40,984 nt of DNA from an uncultured Algimonas sp. (GCA_937923575.1 CALDUL010000027.1:1-40984), one strand, 5' to 3'; counted from the stretch's first letter, positions 1 to 8,548 are shown. Translations and numbers: made by a program. The notes: generated by a model not told the origin, from the letters alone.

Positions 1-201
1 GCGTCGGCGAAAGCCATGAGTGCGAAATTGGATCGGTTGCACAAGGATCTCTTCCTCGACCCAAGCCCCGCGCCCGCAAAATATGGTCTTAGCTTGCTCG
101 GCCGCATGGAGCCTACCGTCCGACTCCCGATCACGCCCTGTCGCGAAGAGACCAAGGGCCGTGTCCGCTCCGCCATGACCCGCGCTGGAATTGTGCTGTA
201 G
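1..201 (+). CDS. dapA: 4-hydroxy-tetrahydrodipicolinate synthase, C-terminal fragment (5' end outside window)
   Basis: The first 66 codons are open from base 1 in the frame that ends at the TAG at 199-201, so this is the tail of a longer gene. The residues read [19 protein letters not shown] followed by a short helix ending in RAGIVL, which is the typical C-terminal helix of DapA. DapA condenses pyruvate with aspartate semialdehyde in lysine and meso-diaminopimelate synthesis in the cytoplasm. dapA directly upstream of smpB is a common alphaproteobacterial arrangement, which supports the call. The active-site part of the protein lies outside the window, so function cannot be checked further here. 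Confidence 0.75.
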   Translation, partial: ASAKAMSAKLDRLHKDLFLDPSPAPAKYGLSLLGRMEPTVRLPITPCREETKGRVRSAMTRAGIVL

Positions 202-689
202 TGGCGGCCAGGAAACCCAGAGCCGGCATGGGCGAGAACGGCGCGCTGATCGCCGAGAACCGCCGTGCGCGCTTCGACTTTGCGGTCGAGGACACGTTCG
301 AGGCCGGCGTGAAGCTGCTCGGTACAGAAGTGAAAGCGCTGCGCGAGGGCAAGGCGAATATTGCGGAAAGCTATGTCGACGTCGAAAACGGCGAGGCCTA
401 CCTTATCAATGCCAATATCCCGATTTACCCGCCTGCCGCGCAGTTCAACCATCAGCCCAAGCGCAATCGCAAGCTGCTGATGAAGCGCCGCGAGATCAAT
501 GTTCTGATCGGAGAAACCCAGCGAAAGGGCCGCACGGTCGTCCCGCTACGCATGTATTTCAACGAGCGCGGCAAGGTGAAAATCCTGATCGGCCTCGCGA
601 CGGGTAAGCAGAACCGGGACAAACGCGATGTCCAGAAGAACCGGGACTGGCAGAGGGATAAGGCGCGAATCCTGAGAGAGCGCGGTTAG
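201..689 (+). CDS. smpB: SsrA-binding protein SmpB
   Basis: SmpB binds tmRNA and brings it to stalled ribosomes for trans-translation. The 162-residue product has the family core: a short N-terminal stretch, then [36 protein letters not shown], a beta-barrel segment with LLMKRREI, and the basic C-terminal tail [19 protein letters not shown] that becomes helical in the decoding centre. The length is normal for the family. The start is a GTG whose first base is the last base of the dapA stop codon, so translation is probably coupled. No ATG lies upstream in frame; an ATG at 228 would still leave the core intact and is a possible alternative start. Confidence 0.95.
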   Translation: MAARKPRAGMGENGALIAENRRARFDFAVEDTFEAGVKLLGTEVKALREGKANIAESYVDVENGEAYLINANIPIYPPAAQFNHQPKRNRKLLMKRREINVLIGETQRKGRTVVPLRMYFNERGKVKILIGLATGKQNRDKRDVQKNRDWQRDKARILRERG

Positions 690-692
690 CGA

Positions 693-1340
693 TTATCCGA
701 CTAGCTCTTCCGCCCGCGCGAAGACATCGAAGAACATCGCCTCCGTCAGCCGCCGCGTGTTCGTGTTGTAGCGCGAGCAATGATAGCTGCTGAGTACCGT
801 ATATCCGCCCAGCGCATACTCGCTGCCATGCCCGAACTTGTCACGCGAGACTTTGCCGCCAAGCGCCCGAACGGTGCTGTCATGGCTGATCTTGCCCAAG
901 CAAAGCAGCACCTTCAGCTTTGGCATGGACGCAATCTGAGACTTCAGGAATTCGCGGCAGGTGTTGATTTCGGCCGCGATCGGCTTGTTCTGCGGGGGCA
1001 CGCAGCGGACAGCGTTCGTGATCGCGGCGCGACGGAGGGCGAGTCCGTCGTCGATCCGCTTATCATAATTGTCGTTCGAGAAGCCATGCGCGGCGAGCGC
1101 TTTGTAGAGCAGGTCACCCGCGTAATCTCCGGTAAAGGGGCGTCCCGTCCGGTTCGCCCCATTCACGCCCGGGGCGAGACCGACAATCAGCAATTCTGCA
1201 TCCGCATCACCGAAGGTCTCGACCGGTCCGTTGAAGTGACCGGGAAGGTTGTCGCGGCACTCGTTCAAAAACGTGAAGAGCCGTGGGCAGCGTTGGCAGT
1301 AATAGGGCGGGGAGGGATCACCGCGACTCGTATCACTCAT
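693..1340 (-). CDS. Uracil-DNA glycosylase, family 4/5 (UdgB-like), Fe-S type
   Basis: This enzyme should remove uracil (and possibly other deaminated bases) from DNA to begin base-excision repair. Motif 1 reads GLAPGVNGANRTGRPFTGD (about residues 54-72), close to the family-5 form, and cysteines at about 15, 18, 112 and 127 fit the 4Fe-4S ligands of family 4/5 enzymes. Motif 2 near the C-terminus reads YHCSRYNTNTRRLT, where the family normally has HPS; the Pro is replaced by Cys here. I chose the ATG at 1340, which has GAGG nine bases upstream and overlaps the stop of the upstream NYN gene by 8 nt; a GTG at 1355 is an alternative. It converges on smpB with a 3-nt gap. Confidence 0.85.
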   Translation of the reverse strand: MSDTSRGDPSPPYYCQRCPRLFTFLNECRDNLPGHFNGPVETFGDADAELLIVGLAPGVNGANRTGRPFTGDYAGDLLYKALAAHGFSNDNYDKRIDDGLALRRAAITNAVRCVPPQNKPIAAEINTCREFLKSQIASMPKLKVLLCLGKISHDSTVRALGGKVSRDKFGHGSEYALGGYTVLSSYHCSRYNTNTRRLTEAMFFDVFARAEELVG

Positions 1341-1914
1341 AACCGAAATCCTCACTCTCGCGGGGTCTCCGCGGTTCCGGCGCGCTTTTAGGGCGCCCGA
1401 CTTCGCGTTCTAGATCGTCGATGTCGATGAAGGCATCAGCTTGGCGGCGCAGCTCGTCGGCGAGCATGGGCGGGCTGATCTCCATGCTGCTGACGACTGT
1501 CACCCGCACGCCGCGTTTCTGCACGGCCTCCAGCACGGCACGAAAGTCTCCGTCGCCGGAGAACAGCACCATATGATCGACGTGGGGGGCAAGCTCGACC
1601 ATGGCGAGCGCGATCTCAATGTCCATATTTCCCTTGGTCCGCGTGCGCCCGTCGCGGTCCGTGTGGGTCTTGGCCGGCTTGGTGACGATGTGGAAGCCAT
1701 TGTAGTCGAGCCAGTCGAGCAGCGGCTTCAACGGCGAAAAGTCGTCGCCGTCTCGCACGGCTGTGTAGTAATAGGCTTTGACCAATCGACCCTTGGCCGC
1801 AAAGAACGCCAGTAAACGCTTGTAATCGATGTCGAAATCCAGCGCTTTGACGGTGGAATAGAAATTCGCGCCATCGATGAAAATGGCGAAGCGCTCGTCG
1901 GGATAGAATGTCAT
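1333..1914 (-). CDS. NYN-domain (LabA/DUF88 family) putative ribonuclease
   Basis: The 193-residue product is a PIN-like NYN domain protein. Visible acidic motifs are FAIFIDGANFY near residue 10, KGNMDIEIALAM near 95 and LFSGDGDFRAV near 118, which together supply the conserved Asp cluster for metal binding. The last ~35 residues are charged and low-complexity. LabA/DUF88 proteins are thought to act on RNA, but the substrate is not known, so the activity is family knowledge and the role here is inference. The gene is co-directional with, and overlaps, the uracil-DNA glycosylase gene, so the two are probably co-transcribed. It is divergent from folK across about 29 bases. Confidence 0.85.
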   Translation of the reverse strand: MTFYPDERFAIFIDGANFYSTVKALDFDIDYKRLLAFFAAKGRLVKAYYYTAVRDGDDFSPLKPLLDWLDYNGFHIVTKPAKTHTDRDGRTRTKGNMDIEIALAMVELAPHVDHMVLFSGDGDFRAVLEAVQKRGVRVTVVSSMEISPPMLADELRRQADAFIDIDDLEREVGRPKSAPEPRRPRESEDFGYE

Positions 1915-1943
1915 AAGAGCCTGTGGCTGAAAAATACGAGAAT

Positions 1944-2441
1944 ATGGCGTCGAATATGACTCCGGCGCTTATCGCTTTCGGAGCGAACTTGGCAAACCCG
2001 CGTGAAATGCTGTTGCAGGCTGTCGAAGCGCTCGCGGAGAAAGGACTCGTCATCCTGGCGGTCAGCCCGCTCTACCAGAGTCCGGCCTGGCCACCGGGAA
2101 CGGATGCGCCAGATTATTTGAACGCCATGCTGGATGTGCGAACCGAACTGCCGCCCTCGGCTCTGATGGACCTCCTCTTGAGCGTCGAAAAGCAGCTCGG
2201 ACGCGTCAGAACTGTCGCCAACGCACCGCGGCATATCGATCTGGACCTTATCGACTATGCCGGTCAGCGAAGCAATGACCCTCACGTCACACTTCCGCAT
2301 CCGCGCATGACCGACCGGGCCTTTGTGCTGCTCCCGCTAAAGGATGTTGCGCCGGATTGGCGCCATCCTGACGGTCGAACTATCGATGCGCTTTTGAGAG
2401 CCATCGACTGCGGCGACACCGTGCGACTGGATCACCCATGA
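1944..2441 (+). CDS. folK: 2-amino-4-hydroxy-6-hydroxymethyldihydropteridine pyrophosphokinase (HPPK)
   Basis: FolK transfers pyrophosphate from ATP to 6-hydroxymethyl-dihydropterin in folate synthesis. The protein has the expected LIAFGANLANP start of the fold, VSPLYQSPAW, the linker with VRTVANAPRHIDLDLIDY carrying the paired Asp residues that bind Mg-ATP, and LPHPRMTDRAFVLLPL. The length (165 residues) is normal. Possible starts are GTG 1923, ATG 1944 and ATG 1956; I prefer 1944 because GAG lies six bases upstream, but 1956 would also give a complete fold. The stop overlaps the rsmE start as ATGA. Confidence 0.93.
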   Translation: MASNMTPALIAFGANLANPREMLLQAVEALAEKGLVILAVSPLYQSPAWPPGTDAPDYLNAMLDVRTELPPSALMDLLLSVEKQLGRVRTVANAPRHIDLDLIDYAGQRSNDPHVTLPHPRMTDRAFVLLPLKDVAPDWRHPDGRTIDALLRAIDCGDTVRLDHP

Positions 2442-3154
2442 GACCGAACTACACCCTCCCGCGCCTCTACCTGCCGCAGCCTCTAAAGGGCGAGATCGCG
2501 CTGGCGAAAGAACAGGCGCATTATCTCGGCACCGTCCTGCGCAAGGGCGTCGGCGACGAGGTGCGTCTGTTCAATGCGGAGGACGGGGAGTGGGCGGCTG
2601 TCGTGGTGACCGTTGCCAAACGGGCGATGACTGTGCGCATAGACCGGCAGCTTCGCGCGCCGCGTGTCGTCCCGGACATAAGGCTGCTCTTCGCGCCCAT
2701 TCGCAAACACCGCACGGCCACCATCTTGGAAAAAGCGACGGAGCTTGGTGTGCGCACAATTCAGCCTGTGCTGACGGAACGCACGCAGTTTCCCAAGCTC
2801 AAACTCGAACGCTCCCGCGCGCAGATCATCGAGGCCGCCGAACAGACGGAGAGACTAGACCTGCCGGAACTATGCGAGCCGAAGGCATTGTTCGACGCCG
2901 TTTCGGATCGGACGCTGGTCTTTGCGGATGAAGCGGGCGGGGGGCAGTTGGTTGGGGAGGCGGATCTGGCCACGCCGCTAGACCTGCTCATCGGGCCCGA
3001 AGGCGGGTTCAGCCCGGCGGAGCGCGATAGACTGCTTGGCATGCCCACGACTGTTTCGGTTACCCTCGGTCCGAGAATTCTGCGCGCGGATACGGCGACC
3101 ATCAGCCTGCTGACTTTGGTGCAGGCACGCTGCGGCGACTGGCAACATATCTGA
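2438..3154 (+). CDS. rsmE: 16S rRNA (uracil-1498-N3)-methyltransferase RsmE
   Basis: RsmE methylates N3 of U1498 in helix 44 of 16S rRNA, using SAM. The 238-residue product has the N-terminal PUA-like part (HYLGTVLRKGVGDEVRLFN), then the SPOUT/trefoil-knot part with KATELGVRTIQPVLTERTQ, LLIGPEGGFSPAE and LGPRILRADTATI near the C-terminus; these are the SAM-binding signatures of the family. It overlaps folK by ATGA. In many Alphaproteobacteria rsmE is followed closely by gshA; here two oxidoreductase genes lie between them. Confidence 0.95.
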   Translation: MRPNYTLPRLYLPQPLKGEIALAKEQAHYLGTVLRKGVGDEVRLFNAEDGEWAAVVVTVAKRAMTVRIDRQLRAPRVVPDIRLLFAPIRKHRTATILEKATELGVRTIQPVLTERTQFPKLKLERSRAQIIEAAEQTERLDLPELCEPKALFDAVSDRTLVFADEAGGGQLVGEADLATPLDLLIGPEGGFSPAERDRLLGMPTTVSVTLGPRILRADTATISLLTLVQARCGDWQHI

Positions 3155-3213
3155 ATGCTGATGGGTGCAGTCATGCGCCTATGCACAGCGACGCGTCCGT
3201 GTATGACAGAGTT

Positions 3214-4698
3214 ATGAGCGAAATCTACGACATGGTCATCGTTGGCGCCGGGCTGTCCGGCATTGGCGCGGCCTGTCGGTATGTCACAGAGTTCCCAGGC
3301 GGGAAACTCGCCGTCCTGGAAGCGCGCGACGCCATTGGCGGAACGTGGGATCTGTTCCGCTACCCCGGCATCCGATCCGACTCCGATATGCTGACCCTGG
3401 GCTATGACTTTCGCCCGTGGCCCGGCACGGACACGCTCGCGAGCGGGCCCGCCATTCGCGATTATGTCCGCGATACAGCAGCGGAATACGGCATAGATGA
3501 GCGCGTGCAGTTCCACAGTCGCGTGGATCGCATCGACTTTGACAGTGCCCGCGATATCTGGACACTCATGATTTCGGACGCGCGAAACGGCAGCACGCGT
3601 AGGATCCAGACACGCTTCATACTCTCTTGTGCTGGCTACTATCGCTACGACAAAGGCCATGATCCGCACTTCGAGGGGCGCGAAGACTTCACCGGGCCTA
3701 TCATCCACCCGCAGCTCTGGCCCGAAGACCTCGACTATGCAGGCAAGCGTGTCGCCGTCATCGGCTCGGGCGCGACAGCGGTGACGCTGCTCCCAGAGCT
3801 CGCCAAAACGGCCGCCCATGTCGTGCAGGTGCAACGTACGCCGAGCTATGTGGCGAGCATTCCCAGCGAAGACAGGGTGCTGAAGGTCACATCCAAGCTC
3901 ATGTCGCCGGACCGTAGCTATAGACTGAACCGATGGAAAAACATCAAGATGTCCGCCTTTCAATACCAGTCGGCGCAGAAGCGGCCCGAGAAGGTCAAAA
4001 AGTTCCTGCGCAAGCAGATCGTCAAGGCCTTGGGTCGGGACTATCCCGTCGATGTCCATTTCAACCCGCCCTATAACCCGTGGGACCAGCGCCTCTGCGC
4101 CGTGCCCGACGGCGACTTTTTCGACGCCATCTCGTCGGGCAAGGCCTCGATGGTCACCGGTCATATCGAGCGGTTCGAAGCCGATGGCATCCGGATGAAA
4201 GATGGTTCTTTTGTCGAAGCCGACATCATCATCACCGCGACGGGCCTGGAGATTAAATTCGGTGGCGGCGCGGATATCCACGTCGACGGCGAGCGTATCG
4301 AGATCGGCGATACCGTCGGCTATAAGGGCCTGATGTTCTCCGGCGTGCCGAACCTCGTGAGCGTGTTTGGCTACACCAATGCAAGCTGGACGCTGCGCGC
4401 CGATCTGATGAGCCGCTATGCCGTGAGGATGCTGCGTTATATGAGCGACAACAGGCTGACCCGCGCAGTCCCGATCGCGCCGGACGGCATGGCACGCGAA
4501 CGCTGGCTCGATTTCGACGCGGGCTACCTGGCGCGCGCCGAAGACCAAATGCCGAAACAGGGCGACCGCATGCCGTGGCGCAATATTCAGAATTACAAAC
4601 ATGATCAGAGAATCCTGATCGAAGACCCCGTGCCGGGTGAGGGGCTGCACTTCAGTGCCGCCTCGGCTCCCGCCAAACTCGCAGAGGCCGCCGAATGA
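3214..4698 (+). CDS. EthA-like flavin-containing Baeyer-Villiger monooxygenase
   Basis: The protein is predicted to insert oxygen next to a carbonyl carbon using FAD and NADPH; the substrate cannot be told from sequence. It has the FAD Rossmann motif GAGLSG at 11-16, a second NADPH-binding motif GSGATA at 184-189, and between them FTGPIIHPQLWP at 159-170, an exact match to the BVMO fingerprint F-x-G-x3-H-x3-W-P. Segments such as GGTWDLFRYPGIRSDSD, FNPPYNPWDQRLC and GYTNASWTLRADL recall mycobacterial EthA rather than the FMO branch. The ATG at 3214 places the Rossmann motif at the usual distance from the N-terminus; an in-frame ATG at 3181 would add 11 residues. Its stop overlaps the SDR start (ATGA). 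Confidence 0.88.
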   Translation: MSEIYDMVIVGAGLSGIGAACRYVTEFPGGKLAVLEARDAIGGTWDLFRYPGIRSDSDMLTLGYDFRPWPGTDTLASGPAIRDYVRDTAAEYGIDERVQFHSRVDRIDFDSARDIWTLMISDARNGSTRRIQTRFILSCAGYYRYDKGHDPHFEGREDFTGPIIHPQLWPEDLDYAGKRVAVIGSGATAVTLLPELAKTAAHVVQVQRTPSYVASIPSEDRVLKVTSKLMSPDRSYRLNRWKNIKMSAFQYQSAQKRPEKVKKFLRKQIVKALGRDYPVDVHFNPPYNPWDQRLCAVPDGDFFDAISSGKASMVTGHIERFEADGIRMKDGSFVEADIIITATGLEIKFGGGADIHVDGERIEIGDTVGYKGLMFSGVPNLVSVFGYTNASWTLRADLMSRYAVRMLRYMSDNRLTRAVPIAPDGMARERWLDFDAGYLARAEDQMPKQGDRMPWRNIQNYKHDQRILIEDPVPGEGLHFSAASAPAKLAEAAE

Positions 4699-5516
4699 AG
4701 AGCTATCAGGACAAGGTCTGTGTCATCACGGGTGCGGCGAGCGGGATCGGCCGCGCATTGGCCATTGATCTGGCGAAGCGTGGCGCGCGTTTGGCCTTGT
4801 CTGATATCAATGAGGAAGGCTTGGCCGAAACGATGGAGATGATCGGGCCGTCCAATATGCATATGACCGACCGGTTGGACATGGCCGATGCGGACGCCAT
4901 CGCGGCCTATGCGCCGAAAGTCGAAGCGCAGCTCGGCAAGGCGGACTTCGTGTTTAACAATGCCGGCTTTGCGCGGATCGGCGACTTTCGCAACACCACG
5001 GCGGAGCAGTACGAATCCATCATGGACGTCAACTTCTACGGTGTGGTGCGCATGTCCAAGGCGTTTCTCGAACAGCTCATCGCCACCAAGGGCGGGCTGG
5101 TCAATGTCAGCTCCATCTTCGGCATCGTCGGTTGGCCGGGGCAGGCGCATTACTGCGCGTCGAAATTCGGGGTGAGGGGTTTCTCCGAAGCACTCTCCAT
5201 GGAAATGGAAGAGCACGGGGTCAGCGTGTCCTGCGTCCATCCGGGCGGAGTTCAGACCAATGTCGCACGCAACGCCATCCTCGACCATAACCCTGACGCG
5301 ACCCTGACGCGCGAGCAGATGAACAAGAACTTCGATGACAATGCTCCGACGACGCCCGCGCGAGCGGCGGAGATCATCCTGGCCGGCACGGCGCGCGGGG
5401 ATCAGCGTATCATCGTCGGACCGGATGCGAAGTTCATGCAGCTCTGGAATCGGTTTTTCCCGGTGCGCTACCGCAAGTTGGTCCAGAAGCGCGCTCAGGG
5501 ACTATTGAATACGTAG
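4695..5516 (+). CDS. Short-chain dehydrogenase/reductase (classical SDR)
   Basis: An NAD(P)-dependent oxidoreductase of the classical SDR type. Cofactor motif TGAASGIG is at 12-19, NNAG at 88-91, and the catalytic Ser140, Tyr153 and Lys157 are present (YCASK). The ~40 C-terminal residues after the Rossmann fold are basic and end in KRAQGLLNT. It overlaps the monooxygenase gene by ATGA, so the two are almost certainly translated together. In such pairs the SDR often interconverts the alcohol and ketone that the BVMO then oxidises, but that link is an inference. Asp at about residue 37 after the second strand hints at NAD rather than NADP preference. Confidence 0.88.
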   Translation: MKSYQDKVCVITGAASGIGRALAIDLAKRGARLALSDINEEGLAETMEMIGPSNMHMTDRLDMADADAIAAYAPKVEAQLGKADFVFNNAGFARIGDFRNTTAEQYESIMDVNFYGVVRMSKAFLEQLIATKGGLVNVSSIFGIVGWPGQAHYCASKFGVRGFSEALSMEMEEHGVSVSCVHPGGVQTNVARNAILDHNPDATLTREQMNKNFDDNAPTTPARAAEIILAGTARGDQRIIVGPDAKFMQLWNRFFPVRYRKLVQKRAQGLLNT

Positions 5517-5567
5517 AAAACCATAGTGTGACTTGCCGACGCTCGGCGTCACGCCTAACCCGCCGCC

Positions 5568-6932
5568 ATGAGCGGTCCATCAGCCCCCAACAGCAAACCC
5601 GTCACAGGGAAGGCCGACCTTGTCGAGCGCATTGCGTCTGGCTGCAAACCGAAGGCCGACTGGCGGATCGGGACCGAGCACGAGAAGATCGGCTTTGCCA
5701 AGGCGGATCACACTCCGCTGCCCTATGACGGCAAGACGTCGATCCACGCCATGCTTACCGGAATGCAGCGTTTCGGCTGGGCGCCTGTCGAGGAAGCGGG
5801 CAAGCTAATCGCGCTGAAACGCGACGGCGCGTCCGTCTCGCTGGAGCCTGGCGGGCAATTCGAGCTGTCCGGTGCACCGCTGGAACATATCCACCAAACC
5901 TGCGCAGAAGTCTCTCGCCACCTCAACGAGGTCAAAGAAGTCGCTGACGAGATCGGTGCGGGCTTCCTGTCACTTGGCTTTCGCCCCGAAACCAAGCTCG
6001 AAGATGTGCCAGTCATGCCCAAGGGCCGCTACAAGATCATGCGTGACTATATGCAGAAAGTAGGCACGCATGGCCGCGAGATGATGTTTCGGACGTGTAC
6101 GGTGCAGACCAATCTCGATTTTAGCACGGAAGTCGACATGGTGCGAAAGCTGCGCGTCAGCCTGGCCCTGCAGCCGATCGGCACAGCGCTGTTTGCCAAT
6201 TCGCCTTTCAAGGAAGGCAAGCTGAACGGCTACAAATCCTATCGCTCGCGCATATGGCTCGACACGGATGCGGACCGCACGGGCATGTTGCCGTGGGTGT
6301 TCGAGGACGGAATGGGATTCGAGCGCTATGTCGATTACGCGCTGGATGTGCCCATGTATTTCGTCCACCGCGACGGGCGTTACCTCGATGCCTCGGGTAA
6401 GAGCTTCCGCGACTTCATGGACGGCAAGCTCGACGTCGTGCCGGGCGAGCGGCCGACGATTTCGGACTGGGATGACCATCTCTCGACGATTTTCCCGGAA
6501 GTGCGTTTGAAGCAGTTCCTCGAAATGCGGGGCTCGGACACCGTCGGGTGGGACGGACTCTGCGCTTTCCCGGCTTTCTGGGTGGGGCTGCTTTACGACG
6601 ACGAAGCGCTTACCGTTTGCGAGGACATCATCAAGGACTGGACGGCGGAGCAGCGACAGAAATTGCGCGAGGACGTTCCGGCGAAAGGGCTTAAGGCCGA
6701 GATTGCGGGTCGCACAGTGCTCGACATCGCCGCGCAATGTCTCGACGTCGCGCGTGCGACGCTGAACGGCCGCGCGCGCATGAACGGCTATGGTGAGAAT
6801 GAGACCGTCTTTCTGCAGCCGCTTGATTCGATGGTCCGCGCCGGCCAGTCCAATGCCGACCGATTGATCGAGCTGTTCCAGGGCGAGTGGGGCGGAGATA
6901 TTGCCCAGTGTTACCGAGAGTGCATCTATTAA
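5568..6932 (+). CDS. gshA: Glutamate--cysteine ligase (alphaproteobacterial/plant type)
   Basis: GshA makes gamma-glutamylcysteine from Glu, Cys and ATP, the first step in glutathione synthesis. The 454-residue product has WRIGTEHEKIGF near residue 31, SLEPGGQFELSGAP near 90, MMFRTCTVQTNLDFS near 175 and the FLEMRGSDTVGW segment near 315, all typical of the GCS2-like family found in Alphaproteobacteria and plants rather than the enterobacterial form. The length matches the family. No clear ribosome-binding site precedes the ATG at 5568. It follows the SDR by 51 bases and is followed by a long non-coding gap. Confidence 0.95.
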   Translation: MSGPSAPNSKPVTGKADLVERIASGCKPKADWRIGTEHEKIGFAKADHTPLPYDGKTSIHAMLTGMQRFGWAPVEEAGKLIALKRDGASVSLEPGGQFELSGAPLEHIHQTCAEVSRHLNEVKEVADEIGAGFLSLGFRPETKLEDVPVMPKGRYKIMRDYMQKVGTHGREMMFRTCTVQTNLDFSTEVDMVRKLRVSLALQPIGTALFANSPFKEGKLNGYKSYRSRIWLDTDADRTGMLPWVFEDGMGFERYVDYALDVPMYFVHRDGRYLDASGKSFRDFMDGKLDVVPGERPTISDWDDHLSTIFPEVRLKQFLEMRGSDTVGWDGLCAFPAFWVGLLYDDEALTVCEDIIKDWTAEQRQKLREDVPAKGLKAEIAGRTVLDIAAQCLDVARATLNGRARMNGYGENETVFLQPLDSMVRAGQSNADRLIELFQGEWGGDIAQCYRECIY

Positions 6933-7258
6933 ATGCAACTCGTGCCCAGCATTAAGTCATGCGGATTGCAACAGTTTTGATCTTTAACCCGTGCAAAATT
7001 GAATGAAGCGAGCTGACACTTCACCGAAAACGGCGGACGGTAATTCCCGCTCTCGAAAAAATGTCCCTAAGTCTCTGTTTTAATTTAAGAGTGCCGACGG
7101 TGTCGGATACGGACCCATGCATTCATGCGTGGTCGACATCCAATTTCATTCACCTGCGCATATATGCATAGCGGGGTCGGCAACACTTCATAGCTCGCCC
7201 CGTCTAACGCTGTCTCCAACGGCACCCCCTCGCCGAAACACCAAACTGGAGACCCAAT
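6933..7258. other. Non-coding gap between gshA and the small secreted protein gene
   Basis: These 326 bases hold no gene I can support. The middle part (about 6950-7090) is visibly richer in A and T than the surroundings and contains scattered TTAA words, but none are spaced seven bases apart, so there is no full CtrA box. The short open frames here have no family-like sequence. A promoter for the gene at 7259 must lie here but I cannot place it with confidence. A ribosome-binding site (CTGGAG) sits just before the ATG at 7259. Confidence 0.5.
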
Positions 7259-7606
7259 ATGTCCATCCGTATCGCATCCGTCGCCGCTATCGCCGCTCTG
7301 GCCGTCACGCCGCAAATCGCCTCCGCCGGCTCGTCTGTCACCGAAGCGCTCTCCGTCTGCACCTCCGCTGTCCAGACCGAGCTGCCTCTCGCTGCCGAAG
7401 ACGTTTCCGTGTCCTTCAAGCGCGTCAAAGGCTCATCGCGTGTCAAGACGCTGAAGCTGAAAGTCCGCGCTGGCGAAGAGACTGGCGTTGCAACCTGCAA
7501 GGTCAAGCGCGACGAAGCGCCTGTCGTCACATTCGACAAGGACCTCGAGGCCTACCGCGTCGAGCTCGTCCAGCGCGCCACCAAGACGGCCTCCGGCGCC
7601 AACTAG
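7259..7606 (+). CDS. Small secreted protein of unknown function
   Basis: I do not recognise this 115-residue protein. It begins with a clear Sec signal peptide: a basic n-region, a hydrophobic run to about residue 17, and a cleavage site after ASA (residue 23). The mature ~92 residues have two cysteines (34 and 80) that could form a disulfide in the periplasm, and an alternating Lys/Val-rich pattern that suggests beta strands. GGAG precedes the ATG at normal spacing and an intrinsic terminator follows 26 bases after the stop, so it is probably a single-gene transcript. Its position just upstream of chvI raises the possibility that it belongs to that stress response, but this is only context. 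Confidence 0.75.
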   Translation: MSIRIASVAAIAALAVTPQIASAGSSVTEALSVCTSAVQTELPLAAEDVSVSFKRVKGSSRVKTLKLKVRAGEETGVATCKVKRDEAPVVTFDKDLEAYRVELVQRATKTASGAN

Positions 7607-7631
7607 TCTCGAAGCGACCTTCTCGCCTGAC

Positions 7632-7668
7632 GCGCCGCGTCCGAAAGGGCGCGGCGTCTTCATTTGTG
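7632..7668 (+). terminator. Rho-independent terminator after the small secreted protein gene
   Basis: A GC-rich stem of nine pairs (7634-7642 with 7647-7655, one G-U pair) closes a GAAA tetraloop and can be extended by one or two pairs. It is followed by GTCTTCATTTG, a moderate U-rich tract. It lies 26 bases after the stop codon at 7606 and separates that gene from chvI. Confidence 0.7.
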
Positions 7669-7710
7669 CTGCCGCAATCCCGTCACACTATCCCGAAAAC
7701 AAGGCAGGAA

Positions 7711-7727
7711 GCCGCCATACTGCCGCC
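7711..7727 (+). promoter_or_regulatory. Possible response-regulator direct repeat upstream of chvI
   Basis: Two GCCGCC hexamers start at 7711 and 7722, exactly 11 bases apart, about 120 bases before the chvI start. OmpR-family regulators such as ChvI commonly bind direct repeats one helical turn apart, so autoregulation is possible. The hexamer is simple and GC-rich, so chance is a real alternative in this genome. Confidence 0.25.
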
Positions 7728-7843
7728 AAATCGCTGATCTAGGCCGATCCTAACATCAAAACTGAGTTGGGGTTTTACACATGCACACGATGAGCCTAGT
7801 CAAAGATCGTCACTACACATCCCGCCGGGTTGGGGAGCGGTCC

Positions 7844-8548
7844 ATGGCCACCATATTCCTTGTCGATGACGACGAGAACATTCTGACATCGGTCTCGATG
7901 TATTTGGAAGGCGAGGGCTATGAAGTTCGCAAATTTCATGACGGCGTCAAAGCCCTCGAAGCCCTGAAGGCCAGTCCGCCCGATCTCGCCGTATTCGACG
8001 TGAAGATGCCGCGCATGGACGGGATCGAGCTGCTACGCCGCCTGCGTCAGACGTCCAACCTGCCGGTCATCTTTCTGACCTCCAAGGGCGACGAACTGGA
8101 CGAAGCCATCGGTTTCTCCATGGGGGCGGACGACTACATCACAAAGCCGTTCAGTCAGCGCCTGCTGGGTGAGCGTATCAAGGCCATTCTGCGCCGCGCC
8201 AAGCTGACCAATACCGCTATGCCCGTGCCGGAAGAAGGCGATGACAAGGTCATTCGCCGCGGCCAGCTCGTGCTCGACCCCAACCGCCACGCCTGTTCTT
8301 GGAACGACCAGCCCGTGCGCCTGACCGTCACGGAGTTCCTGATACTTGAATCGCTCGCCAAGCGTCCGGGCTATGTGAAGTCGCGGGACCAGCTGATGGA
8401 CGCGGCCTATGACGACCAGATCTATGTCGACGACCGCACCATCGACAGTCACATCAAGCGATTGCGCAAGAAGTTCCGCAAGACGGACAAGTCGTTTGAC
8501 GCTATCGAAACGCTTTATGGCGTCGGATATAAATACAAGGAAAGCTGA
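7844..8548 (+). CDS. chvI: Two-component response regulator ChvI (OmpR family)
   Basis: ChvI is the DNA-binding partner of the ChvG sensor and controls envelope, acid and cell-surface genes in Alphaproteobacteria. The 234-residue product has a receiver domain (LVDDDENI at 6-13, phospho-acceptor Asp52 in VFDVKMP, Lys in TKPF near 102) and a winged-helix OmpR DNA-binding domain ([19 protein letters not shown] to GVGYKYKES). I chose the ATG at 7844 because GGGGAG sits ten bases upstream; the in-frame ATG at 7781 would add a 21-residue tail not typical of the family. It overlaps the chvG start by 32 bases. Confidence 0.93.
   Translation: MATIFLVDDDENILTSVSMYLEGEGYEVRKFHDGVKALEALKASPPDLAVFDVKMPRMDGIELLRRLRQTSNLPVIFLTSKGDELDEAIGFSMGADDYITKPFSQRLLGERIKAILRRAKLTNTAMPVPEEGDDKVIRRGQLVLDPNRHACSWNDQPVRLTVTEFLILESLAKRPGYVKSRDQLMDAAYDDQIYVDDRTIDSHIKRLRKKFRKTDKSFDAIETLYGVGYKYKES

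Noticed and set aside
2761-4650. A 629-codon open frame on the minus strand opposite the monooxygenase
   Set aside because: It is a GC-rich shadow of a gene with clear FAD, BVMO and NADPH motifs on the plus strand, and its own translation has no family sequence.
5970-6938. A 322-codon minus-strand open frame opposite gshA
   Set aside because: It is antisense to a complete, well-conserved gshA and shows no protein family features.
7079-7090. Two TTAA words near 7080 as a CtrA box
   Set aside because: They are almost adjacent, not separated by seven bases, and lie in an AT-rich patch where such words are expected.
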